A program made the translations under genes and the position numbers. Below the pieces are notes generated by a model that saw only the letters and a list, made by a program, of their open reading frames with translations, made no database searches and was not told where the DNA came from. Of a stretch of DNA of 64,000 nt, positions 16,900 through 25,570 are shown piece after piece. The stretch is from Pseudomonas flexibilis (GTDB taxonomy: Bacteria; Pseudomonadota; Gammaproteobacteria; Pseudomonadales; Pseudomonadaceae). The stretch spans positions 124,001 to 188,000 of the forward strand of contig NZ_JRUD01000024.1 in NCBI RefSeq assembly GCF_000802425.1. Reading direction: 5' to 3'. How positions within the stretch are numbered: the first letter of the stretch is position 1; each line of letters opens with the position of its first letter.

Positions 16900-17798
16900 C
16901 CAGCCTGCAGCGCGTTGAACCGCACCCCCCGGCCAGCTGGCGCGATTACCTGGAGCTGACCAAGCCCCGGGTGGTGCTGCTGATGCTGATCACCTCGCTG
17001 GTGGGTATGTTCCTGGCCACCCGCGCCGGGGTGCCCTGGACCGTGCTGCTGTTCGGCAACCTGGGCATCGCCCTGTGCGCCGGCGCGGCCGCCACGGTGA
17101 ACCATGTGGTGGACCGACACATCGATGGGCTGATGGCGCGTACCCGGCGGCGCCCGGTGACCAGCGGCCGCGTCTCGCCCGTGGCGGCCCTGGTGTTCGC
17201 GTTGCTGCTGGCATTGGCCGGGCAACTGCTGCTGCTGGCCTTCACCAACCCCCTCACCGCCTGGCTGACCCTGGCCTCGTTGATTGGCTATGCGGCGATC
17301 TACACCGGGTTTCTCAAGCGCGCCACCCCGCAGAACATCGTCATCGGCGGACTGGCCGGCGCGGCGCCGCCGCTGTTGGGTTGGGTAGCGGTCAGCGGCC
17401 ACCTGGGCGCCGAGCCGCTGCTGCTGATGCTGATCATCTTCGCCTGGACCCCGCCGCACTTCTGGGCGCTGGCCATCCACCGCAAGGCCGAGTACGCCCG
17501 GGCCGACATTCCCATGCTGCCGGTGACCCATGGCGAGCAGTACACCAAGGTGCATATCCTGCTCTATACGCTGATCCTCCTGGCGGTCAGCCTGTTGCCC
17601 TTCGTCATCCGCATGAGCGGACTGCCCTACCTGATCTGCGCCCTGCTGCTGGGTGGGCGGTTCCTCTACTGGGCCTGGGTGCTGTACCGTGACAGCCGGC
17701 CTCAGGCGGCGATCGGCACCTTCAAGTACTCTATCGCCTACCTTTTCCTGCTGTTCATCGCTCTGCTGGTGGACCATTACCTGCCGTTGATCCCATGA
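16896..17798 (+). CDS. ctaB: Protoheme IX farnesyltransferase (haem O synthase)
   Basis: A 300-aa UbiA-family prenyltransferase that adds a farnesyl group to haem B to give haem O, the substrate of CtaA. The first Asp-rich motif is in [19 protein letters not shown], and the second loop has [22 protein letters not shown]. About nine membrane helices. It overlaps both neighbours by 4 bases (ctaA and the SCO gene), a tight translational chain. Also called cyoE in organisms with a bo3 oxidase; context here points to the aa3 pathway. Confidence 0.95.
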   Translation: MTSLQRVEPHPPASWRDYLELTKPRVVLLMLITSLVGMFLATRAGVPWTVLLFGNLGIALCAGAAATVNHVVDRHIDGLMARTRRRPVTSGRVSPVAALVFALLLALAGQLLLLAFTNPLTAWLTLASLIGYAAIYTGFLKRATPQNIVIGGLAGAAPPLLGWVAVSGHLGAEPLLLMLIIFAWTPPHFWALAIHRKAEYARADIPMLPVTHGEQYTKVHILLYTLILLAVSLLPFVIRMSGLPYLICALLLGGRFLYWAWVLYRDSRPQAAIGTFKYSIAYLFLLFIALLVDHYLPLIP

Positions 17799-18430
17799 CC
17801 CGAACGCATACAACCGTAATCGCCCTCGTCGCCGTGGTTGCCCTGGTGATGGGGCTGACCGTCTACAAGGCCCTCAATCGCCCGAACCAGCTGGACCCCG
17901 CGCGGCTGCTGGACGCCGGCATCGTGCAGCTGCCGCAGAGCCGGGAGCTGCCGGCGCTGACCCTCACCAACCAGGATGGCCAGTCGCAGGCGGTGGACGC
18001 CCTGACCGGCCGCTGGACGCTGCTGTTCTTCGGCTACACCTTCTGCCCGGACATCTGTCCGACCACGCTGGCCGAACTGCGTCAGCTGCAAGGCCTGCTG
18101 AGCGAGGAAGACCGCCAGCGCCTGCAGGTGGTGATGGTCACGGTCGATCCGGCCCGCGACACGCCCGAGCAGCTCAAGCAGTACCTGGGGTTCTTCGATG
18201 CCGGCTTCCGCGGGCTGACCGGCGAGCTGGACCAAATCCAGGCGCTGTCCGGGCGGGTGGGCATTCCCTTTATCCCCGGCAACGAAAGCCTGCCCAACTA
18301 CACCGTCGACCACAGCGGCAACCTGGCCCTGCTCGGCCCGGATGGTCGCCAGCAGGGCTTCATCCGCGCCCCGCTGAAGGTGCAGAAACTGGCCGAGGCC
18401 CTGCCCGCGCTGCTGGCCAGCCAGCCCTGA
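17795..18430 (+). CDS. SCO1/SenC-family copper chaperone
   Basis: A 211-aa periplasmic, membrane-anchored thioredoxin-fold protein for CuA assembly in subunit II. One N-terminal helix (about residues 8-25) precedes the domain. Copper ligands are Cys84 and Cys88 (YTFCPDICP) and His173 (DHSGNL). [15 protein letters not shown] is the family's second signature. It is the last gene of the aa3 assembly block, matching PA0114 (senC) by position. Confidence 0.95.
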   Translation: MTRTHTTVIALVAVVALVMGLTVYKALNRPNQLDPARLLDAGIVQLPQSRELPALTLTNQDGQSQAVDALTGRWTLLFFGYTFCPDICPTTLAELRQLQGLLSEEDRQRLQVVMVTVDPARDTPEQLKQYLGFFDAGFRGLTGELDQIQALSGRVGIPFIPGNESLPNYTVDHSGNLALLGPDGRQQGFIRAPLKVQKLAEALPALLASQP

Positions 18431-18513
18431 GCTGAACAGTTCGGCCCGTCCCGGGTCACACATCCAGAACCCGCCGCCCGGCATCGCACGGGCATTGTTC
18501 TGGAGGGACCCGG

Positions 18514-18939
18514 ATGCCGTGGCTCAAATTGCTGCACTTCGCCGCCCTGCTGTGCTGGTGCGGCAGCCTGCTCTACCTGCCGGCGCTGATTGCCAGCAGC
18601 GCTCAGGGTGCGCATTCCCGGCTGCATCCTGAAACCGATTACCCGGTGCGTGTGGTCTTCACCCTGTTCGCGACACCCGCCGCGTTACTGGCCATCGGCT
18701 CCGGAACCCTGTTGTTCCTGCTCGCCGGGCAGTGGGCCGGCTGGCTGATACTGAAACTCGCGGCGGTGTCGGGCATGGCGCTGTGTCACGCCCTGTGTGG
18801 TGTGCTGGTGCTGCGCCTGGAGCGCCAGCCGGAGCGCGCGCTGTCCCTGGAATGCTCTGCCCTGGGAGCGCTGGCGGCGGCGCTGGTCGGTATCACCCTC
18901 TGGCTGGTGCTGGCCAAGCCGCAGTGGGGGCCGGCATGA
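18514..18939 (+). CDS. CopD/HemJ-like four-helix membrane protein
   Basis: A 141-aa protein with about four membrane helices. Its first helix, LKLLHFAALLCWCGSLLYLP, resembles the start of both CopD-domain proteins and HemJ-type protoporphyrinogen oxidases, including the conserved His. I cannot decide between these families. It follows the SCO gene by 83 bases with its own ribosome-binding site (GGAGG) and precedes a second oxidase cluster, so a role in copper or haem supply is plausible but unproven. Confidence 0.65.
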   Translation: MPWLKLLHFAALLCWCGSLLYLPALIASSAQGAHSRLHPETDYPVRVVFTLFATPAALLAIGSGTLLFLLAGQWAGWLILKLAAVSGMALCHALCGVLVLRLERQPERALSLECSALGALAAALVGITLWLVLAKPQWGPA

Positions 18940-18941
18940 GC

Positions 18942-19409
18942 CTATTCCTGTGCCACCACGGCCACCGCGTGCTCGTAAACCAGGCGGCCGCCGAGAAAGG
19001 CCGCCAGGCCGATCAGCCCGGCCGTCAGCAACGACAGGACGAGACCCCAGAGCACAACCGTGTCGGCCGCCTCGCTGCCGACGCGCAGCACCCAGTTCAG
19101 CGAGGCGAGCGACAGCATCATCACCGCCAGCAGGGCGTGGCACCAGGCAGTGATCTTGCGGCGGATCAGCGGCACGCTGAGCAGGTCCACCACTCCGGCG
19201 GTGCTGGCGATCCAGCCGCCGAACGTGCCGACGCCGGACAGCCACAGACCGGCGCGCCACCAGAAGGGGTCCAGCGTCCAGAGGAACGCCAGGTCGGTGG
19301 CCACCAGCCCGAGCAGGGCGGCCACCGGGAAGTGGATCATCATCGGGTGCAACGGGTGGCCGGCGATGGCGGCGTTGCTGGGGATCACCTCGGGGGTTTC
19401 GCGGGGCAT
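18942..19409 (-). CDS. DUF2231-domain membrane protein
   Basis: A 155-aa inner-membrane protein with four hydrophobic helices and the DUF2231 signature HPLHPMMIHFPVAALL near residue 18, then GGWIASTAGVVDLL. The conserved histidines suggest cofactor or metal binding, unproven. It is transcribed against the surrounding oxidase genes, ends 2 bases from the CopD/HemJ-like gene and starts only 12 bases from the divergent subunit II GTG at 19422. Confidence 0.82.
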   Translation of the reverse strand: MPRETPEVIPSNAAIAGHPLHPMMIHFPVAALLGLVATDLAFLWTLDPFWWRAGLWLSGVGTFGGWIASTAGVVDLLSVPLIRRKITAWCHALLAVMMLSLASLNWVLRVGSEAADTVVLWGLVLSLLTAGLIGLAAFLGGRLVYEHAVAVVAQE

Positions 19410-19421
19410 GGGAAGTCATCC

Positions 19422-20402
19422 GTGTCGCCTGTCCTTGAGTGGACAGCGCTGGCGCTGGCAGTTCCCCTGCTGGCCGGCTGCCAGGGTCCGCAGTCAGCGC
19501 TCGACCCGGCCAGCGCCACGGCCCGCGAGCTGGCGCGCCTCTGGTGGGTGATGAGCAGCGTGGCCGGGCTGGTGCTGCTGCTGGTCAGTGTGCTCTGGCT
19601 GTACGCGCTGTTCCGGGCGCCGCGCCAGTATCCGCAGCCGCAGGCACGGCGGATTCAGCGCCGCCTGCTGATCGGCGGCGGGTTGCTGTTGCCCACGCTG
19701 AGCGTCAGCGCGCTGCTGTTCTACGGCGTCAACGCCGCCCGCGGGATGCTGCCGCTGGGCGAGGCACCGCTTCGCCTGGAAATCACCGGCCATCAATGGT
19801 GGTGGGAAGTGCGCTATCCGCAGGGCGACGTGGTGACCGCCAACCAACTCATCCTGCCGGTCGGCGTGCCCGTGGATATCGAGGTGAGCAGTGCCGACGT
19901 GATCCACGCGTTCTGGGTGCCGCGCCTGGGCGGCAAACTGGACATGACGCCGGGGCGCCGGCATCGGGTGCGCCTGCAGGCCGATCGCGAGGGGGTGTTT
20001 CGCGGCCAGTGCGCCGAGTTCTGCGGCACCCAGCATGCGCACATGATCCTGCACGTCGAGGCCCTGCCTCCCGAGCGCTTCGACGTGTGGCTACAGGCGC
20101 GGACACAGCGCGAGGCCATTGCACCGGCGCCGGGTGCCGCCGGCGAGCTGTTCGCCAGCCGTTGCGCGCTCTGTCATCGGGTCGCCGGCGTGTCTGACGG
20201 ACGGCGCGGGCCCGATCTGACCGACCTGGCCTCGCGCCCCACCCTCGGCGCCGGCGTGATCGCCAACGATGCCGCCGGCCTGCGCCGCTGGCTGCGCGAG
20301 CACCAGCGCCTGAAACCGGGCAACGGCATGCCGAACCATGATGACGTGGACGATACGACGCTGGACGCCCTGGCGGCCTGGCTGGAGGGACTTGCGCCAT
20401 GA
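19422..20402 (+). CDS. Second haem-copper oxidase: subunit II lipoprotein with CuA and C-terminal cytochrome c
   Basis: A 326-aa subunit II. The GTG start at 19422 (GGAAG 7 bases upstream) gives a lipoprotein signal ending LLAGC. Two membrane helices (about residues 45-70 and 85-105) precede a cupredoxin domain with GHQWWWEVRYP and the CuA motif CAEFCGTQHAHM (C-x3-C-x3-H-x2-M), upstream His in DVIHAFW. A C-terminal haem c domain has CALCH and a Met ligand candidate in NGMPNHD. This is a caa3-type subunit distinct from coxB. It overlaps the subunit I-III gene by 4 bases. No other in-frame start exists nearby. Confidence 0.9.
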   Translation: MSPVLEWTALALAVPLLAGCQGPQSALDPASATARELARLWWVMSSVAGLVLLLVSVLWLYALFRAPRQYPQPQARRIQRRLLIGGGLLLPTLSVSALLFYGVNAARGMLPLGEAPLRLEITGHQWWWEVRYPQGDVVTANQLILPVGVPVDIEVSSADVIHAFWVPRLGGKLDMTPGRRHRVRLQADREGVFRGQCAEFCGTQHAHMILHVEALPPERFDVWLQARTQREAIAPAPGAAGELFASRCALCHRVAGVSDGRRGPDLTDLASRPTLGAGVIANDAAGLRRWLREHQRLKPGNGMPNHDDVDDTTLDALAAWLEGLAP

Positions 20403-22918
20403 AACGTCGCTCGTCGCATCCGGATCCGGCCCGTCTGCACGCGCAGTTCGAACGGGTGTGGGGCAGCCCGTCGGGCTGGCGGGCGCTGACCGTCGTCAAC
20501 CACACCGCCATCGGCCGCCGCTTCCTGATCACCGGCGCGGTGTTCTTCCTGATTGGCGGCCTGCTGGCGATGCTGATCCGCGCCCAGCTGGCCGTGCCCG
20601 GTTACGTGCTGCTGGAGCCGGACCTGTACAACCAGGTGTTCACCATGCACGGCACGGTGATGATGTTCCTGTTCGCCGTGCCGATGATGGAGGGTCTGGC
20701 GGTCTACCTGATCCCCAAGATGCTCGGCGCCCGCGACCTGGCCTTCCCGCGCCTGTCGGCGCTGGGCTACTGGTGCTACCTGTTCGGCGGCATCATCCTC
20801 ACCGCCAGCCTGGTGCTGGAGATCGCCCCCAAGGCCGGCTGGTTCATGTACACGCCACTGTCCAGCGCCGCGCATACGCCGGGCATGAACTCGGATTTCT
20901 GGCTGCTGGGCGTCACCTTCGTGGAAATTTCCGCGGTCAGCGCCGGCGTCGAGCTGGTGGTGTCGATCCTGCGGGTACGGGCGCGCGGCATGGCCCTGCA
21001 CCAGATGCCGATCTACGCCTGGTACATCCTGGTCATGGCCGGGATGATCGTGGTCGGCTTCCCGCCGCTGATCCTCGGCAGCATCCTGCTGGAGCTGGAG
21101 CGCGCCGCCGGGCTGCCGTTCTTCGATCCCGGCCGCGGCGGCGATCCGCTGCTCTGGCAGCACCTGTTCTGGCTGTTCGGCCATCCCGAGGTGTACATCA
21201 TTTTCCTCCCGGGGGCGGGCATCGTCTCCACGTTGCTGCCGGTGTTCTGCGGTCGGCCGCTGGTCGGCTACCGCTGGGTGGTGCTCAGCGTGCTGGCCAC
21301 CGGCTTCATCAGCTTCGGCCTGTGGGTGCACCACATGTTCACCGTGGGCATTCCGCAGCTGGCGCTGGCCTTCTTCTCCGCCGCCAGCATGCTGGTGGCG
21401 ATTCCCACCGGGGTGCAGGTGTTCGCCTGGCTGACCACCCTGTGGCTGGGCACGCCGCGCTACCAGGTGCCGATGCTCTGGCTGGTGGGCTTCCTGATCG
21501 TGTTCGTGGCCGGCGGGCTGACCGGGGTGATGCTGGCGCTGGTGCCCTTCGACTGGCAGGTGCACGACACCCATTTCGTGGTGGCACACATGCACTACGT
21601 GCTGGTCGGCGGCATGTTCTTCCCGCTGATGGCCGGGCTCTACTACTGGCTGCCGCACTTCTCCGGCCGGCTGCCATCGGAACGCCTCGGCCGCTGGGGC
21701 TTCTGGCTGGTGTTCATCGGCTTCAACCTGACCTTCCTGGTGATGCACTGGACCGGCCTGCTGGGCATGCCCCGGCGCGTCTACACCTACGACACCGGCC
21801 TGGGCTGGGACTGGCCGAACCTGGTGTCTTCCATCGGCAGCTTCGTGATGGCCGCCGGGGTGGCCACCTGCCTGCTCGACCTGCTGCTGCATGTGCGCTT
21901 CGGCAGGCCGGCGGGCGTGAATCCCTGGCAGGCCGATACGCTGGAATGGGCCACGGACTATCCGCCGGCCTCCTACAACTTCCTCAGCCTGCCCGACGTG
22001 AACAACCGCCATCCGCTGTGGCGCGAGCCCGACCTGCCGCAGGGCATCGCCCGCGGCGAGCATGCCCTGGTGGAAATCGACCATGGCCGTCGCGACACCT
22101 GGGGCGTGGAGGCGCTGAGCGGACGGGTGCGCGACATCACCCAGCTGCCCGGCAACACCTGGATACCGCTGATTGCCGCGCTGCTGTTGGCCGGCCTGTG
22201 TCTGAGCCTGCTGCTCAAGCAGTACGGCCTGGCGCTGGGACTGAGCGGTGTGATCCTGCTGGTGCTGCTGCACTGGTCCTGGCGCAATGGCCCGTTGCTG
22301 AGCCCCGGGGCGAATCTGACCGTGCAGGCGAACCAGCCGCCGCTGCACTGGCAAACCCATGACGGCCCTGGGCTGTGGGGCATGGCGGTCACCCTGGTGG
22401 CCGATGGCGCCCTGTACCTGTCGCTGCTGTTCGGCTGGTTCTACCTGGGCATCGTCACGCCCGTTGCCGGGCCGACCACGGTGAAAGTCGGCGCGGGCTG
22501 GCTGCTGGGCAGCGCCCTGCTGCTCACGGTCGGCACCTTGTATCTGGGCGGACTGTTGCGTCGGTTGCGGCAGGGCAGCGAGGCGCGCCTCGGCATCCAT
22601 CTTCTGCTGCTTACCTTGCTGGGGCTGCTGCAAGTGACGCTGCTGCTCGGCGCGCTGCAGGCCGCCGAACTGCAGCCGCGGGCCCGCGCACTGGATGCGG
22701 TGGTGCTGGTGATGCTGCTCTACAGCCTGATCCATTGCGCCCTGGCGACCATCCTCACCGCCCTGCAGGCCTGGCGCGCGCGGCTGGGTTACGTCAGCGC
22801 GCGCCAGTCGTACGAGCCCCGGGTGGTGGCGCAGCTGTGGCTCTACAACCTGGGCGTGCTGTGGATCAGCTACCTCGCCATCGTGCTCTTCCCGCTGGGC
22901 TGGGGGAACGGGTCATGA
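20399..22918 (+). CDS. Second haem-copper oxidase: fused subunits I and III
   Basis: An 839-aa membrane protein: subunit I at about residues 25-540, linker helices at about 575-625, subunit III-like region at about 650-839. Catalytic ligands are present: FTMHGTVMMF, FGHPEVY (Tyr and Glu kept), HHMFTVG and HDTHFVVAHMHYVL. Two proton-path features differ from coxA. The K-channel Lys is Gln340 (IPTGVQVFAW). The D-channel asparagines are replaced (EGLAVYLIPKMLGARDLAFP, then RLSA), although the Asp is kept. It should reduce O2; pumping cannot be inferred. Subunits I and III are fused here, unlike coxA/coxC. It overlaps its neighbours by 4 bases on each side. Confidence 0.92.
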   Translation: MKRRSSHPDPARLHAQFERVWGSPSGWRALTVVNHTAIGRRFLITGAVFFLIGGLLAMLIRAQLAVPGYVLLEPDLYNQVFTMHGTVMMFLFAVPMMEGLAVYLIPKMLGARDLAFPRLSALGYWCYLFGGIILTASLVLEIAPKAGWFMYTPLSSAAHTPGMNSDFWLLGVTFVEISAVSAGVELVVSILRVRARGMALHQMPIYAWYILVMAGMIVVGFPPLILGSILLELERAAGLPFFDPGRGGDPLLWQHLFWLFGHPEVYIIFLPGAGIVSTLLPVFCGRPLVGYRWVVLSVLATGFISFGLWVHHMFTVGIPQLALAFFSAASMLVAIPTGVQVFAWLTTLWLGTPRYQVPMLWLVGFLIVFVAGGLTGVMLALVPFDWQVHDTHFVVAHMHYVLVGGMFFPLMAGLYYWLPHFSGRLPSERLGRWGFWLVFIGFNLTFLVMHWTGLLGMPRRVYTYDTGLGWDWPNLVSSIGSFVMAAGVATCLLDLLLHVRFGRPAGVNPWQADTLEWATDYPPASYNFLSLPDVNNRHPLWREPDLPQGIARGEHALVEIDHGRRDTWGVEALSGRVRDITQLPGNTWIPLIAALLLAGLCLSLLLKQYGLALGLSGVILLVLLHWSWRNGPLLSPGANLTVQANQPPLHWQTHDGPGLWGMAVTLVADGALYLSLLFGWFYLGIVTPVAGPTTVKVGAGWLLGSALLLTVGTLYLGGLLRRLRQGSEARLGIHLLLLTLLGLLQVTLLLGALQAAELQPRARALDAVVLVMLLYSLIHCALATILTALQAWRARLGYVSARQSYEPRVVAQLWLYNLGVLWISYLAIVLFPLGWGNGS

Positions 22919-23253
22919 GTCGCCTGCGCGAGCATCCGCTGCACAGCATCCTCGGGCTGGTGATCTGGAGCCTGTGGTTCGTGGCGCTGTATGCCGGCCA
23001 GGGGCTGGGCTGCGCCCTCGCGCCGCCAGCGCCGGCAGACGGGGCGGCCACCTGGCTGAACGCCGTGCTAGGGGTGTTTACCGGGCTGACCGTGCTGCTG
23101 CTGCTGGGACTGGCGCTGTTCAGCTGGCGCTCCGCCGCCGCCGGCTCGCCGCAGCGTTTCGTGCTGCGCCTGGCCGCCGGCGTGCATCTGGTAGGGGCTG
23201 CGGCCACGGTCTTCATCGGCCTGACTTTGCTGGGCCTGCCGCCGTGCGCCTGA
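22915..23253 (+). CDS. Small membrane protein of the second oxidase cluster
   Basis: A 112-aa protein with three hydrophobic segments (about residues 13-30, 48-68 and 85-105). No motif known to me is present; two Cys occur (Cys33, and one in the C-terminal PPCA). It is coupled on both sides: its ATG overlaps the subunit I-III stop (ATGA), and its TGA overlaps the next ATG (TGATG). A structural or assembly role is inferred from this location only. Confidence 0.75.
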   Translation: MSRLREHPLHSILGLVIWSLWFVALYAGQGLGCALAPPAPADGAATWLNAVLGVFTGLTVLLLLGLALFSWRSAAAGSPQRFVLRLAAGVHLVGAAATVFIGLTLLGLPPCA

Positions 23254-24116
23254 TGCTCGGGCTGCTGGTGTGGCTGCCGCTGCCGGTGGCGGCGCACGGG
23301 CTGTTCGACCATGGACTGGTTGAGCGCCTGCCCCTGTGGCTGACCGGCCTGCTGATGCTGGCGGCCTGGGCGCTCTATCTGCTGGGCTGCCGCCGGGTAC
23401 CGCCCAGGCGGGCAGACGCGGCCTGCTTCCACCTGGCGCTGCTGCTCGCCGTCGTGGCCATCTTCGGGCCGCTGGATGACTGGGCGGAAACCAGCGCCGC
23501 CTGGCACATGACCCAGCACATGCTGTTCATCCTGGTGATCGGCCCGTTGGCGGCGGCGGCCCGGCCGCTGCCGCAATGGCGCAGCGTGCTCGGTCGCGCG
23601 GGACAGTCGCTGTGGAACCCGCTGCTGCGCAGCGCCCGGCATCCGGGGGCCCTGGCGTTGCTGCACGGCGCGGTGATCTGGGTCTGGCACGTGCCCCGGC
23701 TGTATCAGCTGGCGCTGGACAACCTCTGGTGGCACGCCATCGAGCATGCCTGTTTCCTGCTCAGCGCCTGGCTGTTCTGGTGGGCGGTGCTGCGCGCCCC
23801 GCCTCGCCAGGCACCCCAGGCGCTGCTGGCGGTGCTGCTGACCCTGATGCACACCGGCCTGCTCGGCGCCCTGCTGACCTTCGCACCGGTGTCTTTCTAT
23901 GGCGATGCGCGCAGCCTGGCCGACCAGCAACTGGCCGGCCTGCTGATGTGGGTGCCAGGCGGGGTGCTCTACCTGCTCGGCGCTGGCTGGGTGGCCTGGC
24001 GCTGGCTGGGGCGCGCTCCCCAAACACAACAAAGCCCGCACGGGGCGGGCTTTGTCAGGGCTGCGGGCGACGTTAGAACGCCGGCACCACGGCGCCCTGG
24101 TACTTCTCGGCAATGA
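23253..24116 (+). CDS. CtaG_caa3-type cytochrome oxidase assembly protein
   Basis: A 287-aa, roughly seven-helix protein of the CtaG_caa3 family (Bacillus CtaG-type, unrelated to Cox11). Conserved histidines are in AWHMTQHMLFILVIGPL, WVWHVPRLY and HAIEHACFLLSAWLFW. It is needed for caa3 assembly in Bacillus, probably with copper. Start is ATG 23253 (coupled TGATG); an in-frame GTG at 23244 would add Val-Arg-Leu. The last 30 or so codons are odd: the frame runs through a terminator hairpin at 24029-24055 and 44 bases into the convergent metQ gene, so the tail is probably not conserved. Confidence 0.85.
   Translation: MLGLLVWLPLPVAAHGLFDHGLVERLPLWLTGLLMLAAWALYLLGCRRVPPRRADAACFHLALLLAVVAIFGPLDDWAETSAAWHMTQHMLFILVIGPLAAAARPLPQWRSVLGRAGQSLWNPLLRSARHPGALALLHGAVIWVWHVPRLYQLALDNLWWHAIEHACFLLSAWLFWWAVLRAPPRQAPQALLAVLLTLMHTGLLGALLTFAPVSFYGDARSLADQQLAGLLMWVPGGVLYLLGAGWVAWRWLGRAPQTQQSPHGAGFVRAAGDVRTPAPRRPGTSRQ
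24029..24055 (-). terminator. Bidirectional intrinsic terminator between metQ and ctaG_caa3
   Basis: An 11-bp perfect stem, acaaagcccgc/gcgggctttgt, with a 5-base loop (24040-24044). It lies 17 bases beyond the metQ stop on the minus strand, and its T-run on that strand continues as TTTGTTGTGTTTG. It also lies inside the 3' end of the convergent reading frame. Confidence 0.8.
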
Positions 24117-24846
24117 ACTGCTTCACCGCGTCGCTATGCAGGGCCTTGGCCAGTTTCTGCATGGCCGGGCTGTCCTTGTTGTCCTCGCGGCTGACCAGGA
24201 TATTCACGTAGGGCGACTCACTGCCCTCGATGACCAGCGCATCCTCGGCCGGGTTGAGGCCGGCTTCCAGGGCGTAGTTGGTGTTGATCAGCGCCAGGTC
24301 CACCTGGTTCAGCACGCGCGGCAGGGTGGCGGCTTCCAGTTCGCGCACGCGGATGCGCTTGGGATTGTCGGCGATGTCGCGCGGGGTGGCGGTGATGCCG
24401 GCTTCCGGCTTCAGCGTGATGATGCCCGCCTTGGCCAGCAGCAGCAGGGCGCGGCCGCCGTTGGTGGCGTCGTTGGGGATCACCACGTTGGCGCCGCTGG
24501 GCAGGTCTTCGATGTCGTTGATCTTGTGCGAGTAGGCGCCGAACGGCTCGACGTGCACGCCGGCCACGCTGACCAGCCGGGTGCCACGGCTCTTGTTGAA
24601 CTCGTCCAGGTACGGCTGGTGCTGGAAGAAGTTGGCGTCCAGGCGCTTCTCGGCCACCTGCACGTTGGGCTGCACGTAATCGGTGAACACCTTGATGTTC
24701 AGGGTCACACCTTCCTTGGCCAGCTGTGGCTTCACGAATTCCAGCAGCTCGGCATGCGGCACGGCGGTGGCCGCCACGGTCAGGGTCTCCGCCGCCTGGG
24801 CGGAAAAGGCCGCGACGGCGGCGAAGACGGCAAGCAGTTTCTTCAT
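24073..24846 (-). CDS. metQ: D-methionine-binding protein MetQ of the methionine ABC importer
   Basis: A 257-aa NlpA/MetQ-family periplasmic receptor. The signal peptide ends AQA/AE; there is no lipobox Cys, so it is predicted to be soluble rather than a lipoprotein as in E. coli. Family segments are ATAVPHAELLEFVKP, YVQPNVQVAEKRLDANFFQH and VVIPNDATNGGRAL. AAGGAG precedes the ATG. It is the last gene of metN-metI-metQ, read leftwards, and is followed by a strong terminator. Confidence 0.95.
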   Translation of the reverse strand: MKKLLAVFAAVAAFSAQAAETLTVAATAVPHAELLEFVKPQLAKEGVTLNIKVFTDYVQPNVQVAEKRLDANFFQHQPYLDEFNKSRGTRLVSVAGVHVEPFGAYSHKINDIEDLPSGANVVIPNDATNGGRALLLLAKAGIITLKPEAGITATPRDIADNPKRIRVRELEAATLPRVLNQVDLALINTNYALEAGLNPAEDALVIEGSESPYVNILVSREDNKDSPAMQKLAKALHSDAVKQFIAEKYQGAVVPAF

Positions 24847-24904
24847 GGTGTAACTCCTTTACGGATAACGGACGCGGCTCCGACGACACGGTCGCCGCAA
24901 GGGT

Positions 24905-25570
24905 TCACTTGCGGGAAAAATGCACCACCAGGCGGTCGCCGACAGATTGCAGAATCTGCACCAGAACCAGCAACAACACCACGGTCACCACCATCACGTC
25001 GGTCTGGAAGCGCTGATAGCCGAAGCGGATGGCCAGGTCGCCCAGGCCGCCGGCGCCGACCACGCCGGCCATCGCGGTGTAGGACACCAGGGTAATGGCG
25101 GTGACGGTGACGGCGGCGATGATGCCCGGTCGCGCCTCCGGCAGCAGGGCGCTGACGATGATCTGCCGGGTGCTGGCGCCCATGGCCTGGGTGGCCTCGA
25201 TGATGCCGCGATCCACCTCGCGCAACGCGGTTTCCACCAGGCGCGCGAAGAACGGCGTGGTGCCCACCACCAGCGGCGGAATGGCGCCGGCCACGCCCAG
25301 CGAGGTGCCGGTGAGCACCACGGTGATGGGGATCATCACGATCAGCAGGATGATGAACGGCAGCGAGCGCAGCACGTTGACCACGAACGACAGCAGCGCA
25401 TACAGCGGACGGTTGTCGAACAACTGCCGCGGCCCGGTAAGGAACAGCAGCACGCCCAGCGGCAGGCCGAACACTACGGTGAACAGGAGCGAGCCGCCGA
25501 GCATCAGCAGGGTGTCCAGGGTGGCCAGCCAGATCTCGTACCAGTCGATATTGACGAAGAAGGCGTCCAT
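24905..25570 (-). CDS. metI: Methionine ABC importer permease MetI
   Basis: A 221-aa permease with five membrane helices and the MetI signature FVNVLRSLPFIILLIVMIP, plus the EAA loop near residues 140-160 (EATQAMGASTRQII). It forms the channel with MetN as motor and MetQ as receptor. The ATG overlaps the metN stop by one base (TGATG). Confidence 0.95.
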   Translation of the reverse strand: MDAFFVNIDWYEIWLATLDTLLMLGGSLLFTVVFGLPLGVLLFLTGPRQLFDNRPLYALLSFVVNVLRSLPFIILLIVMIPITVVLTGTSLGVAGAIPPLVVGTTPFFARLVETALREVDRGIIEATQAMGASTRQIIVSALLPEARPGIIAAVTVTAITLVSYTAMAGVVGAGGLGDLAIRFGYQRFQTDVMVVTVVLLLVLVQILQSVGDRLVVHFSRK

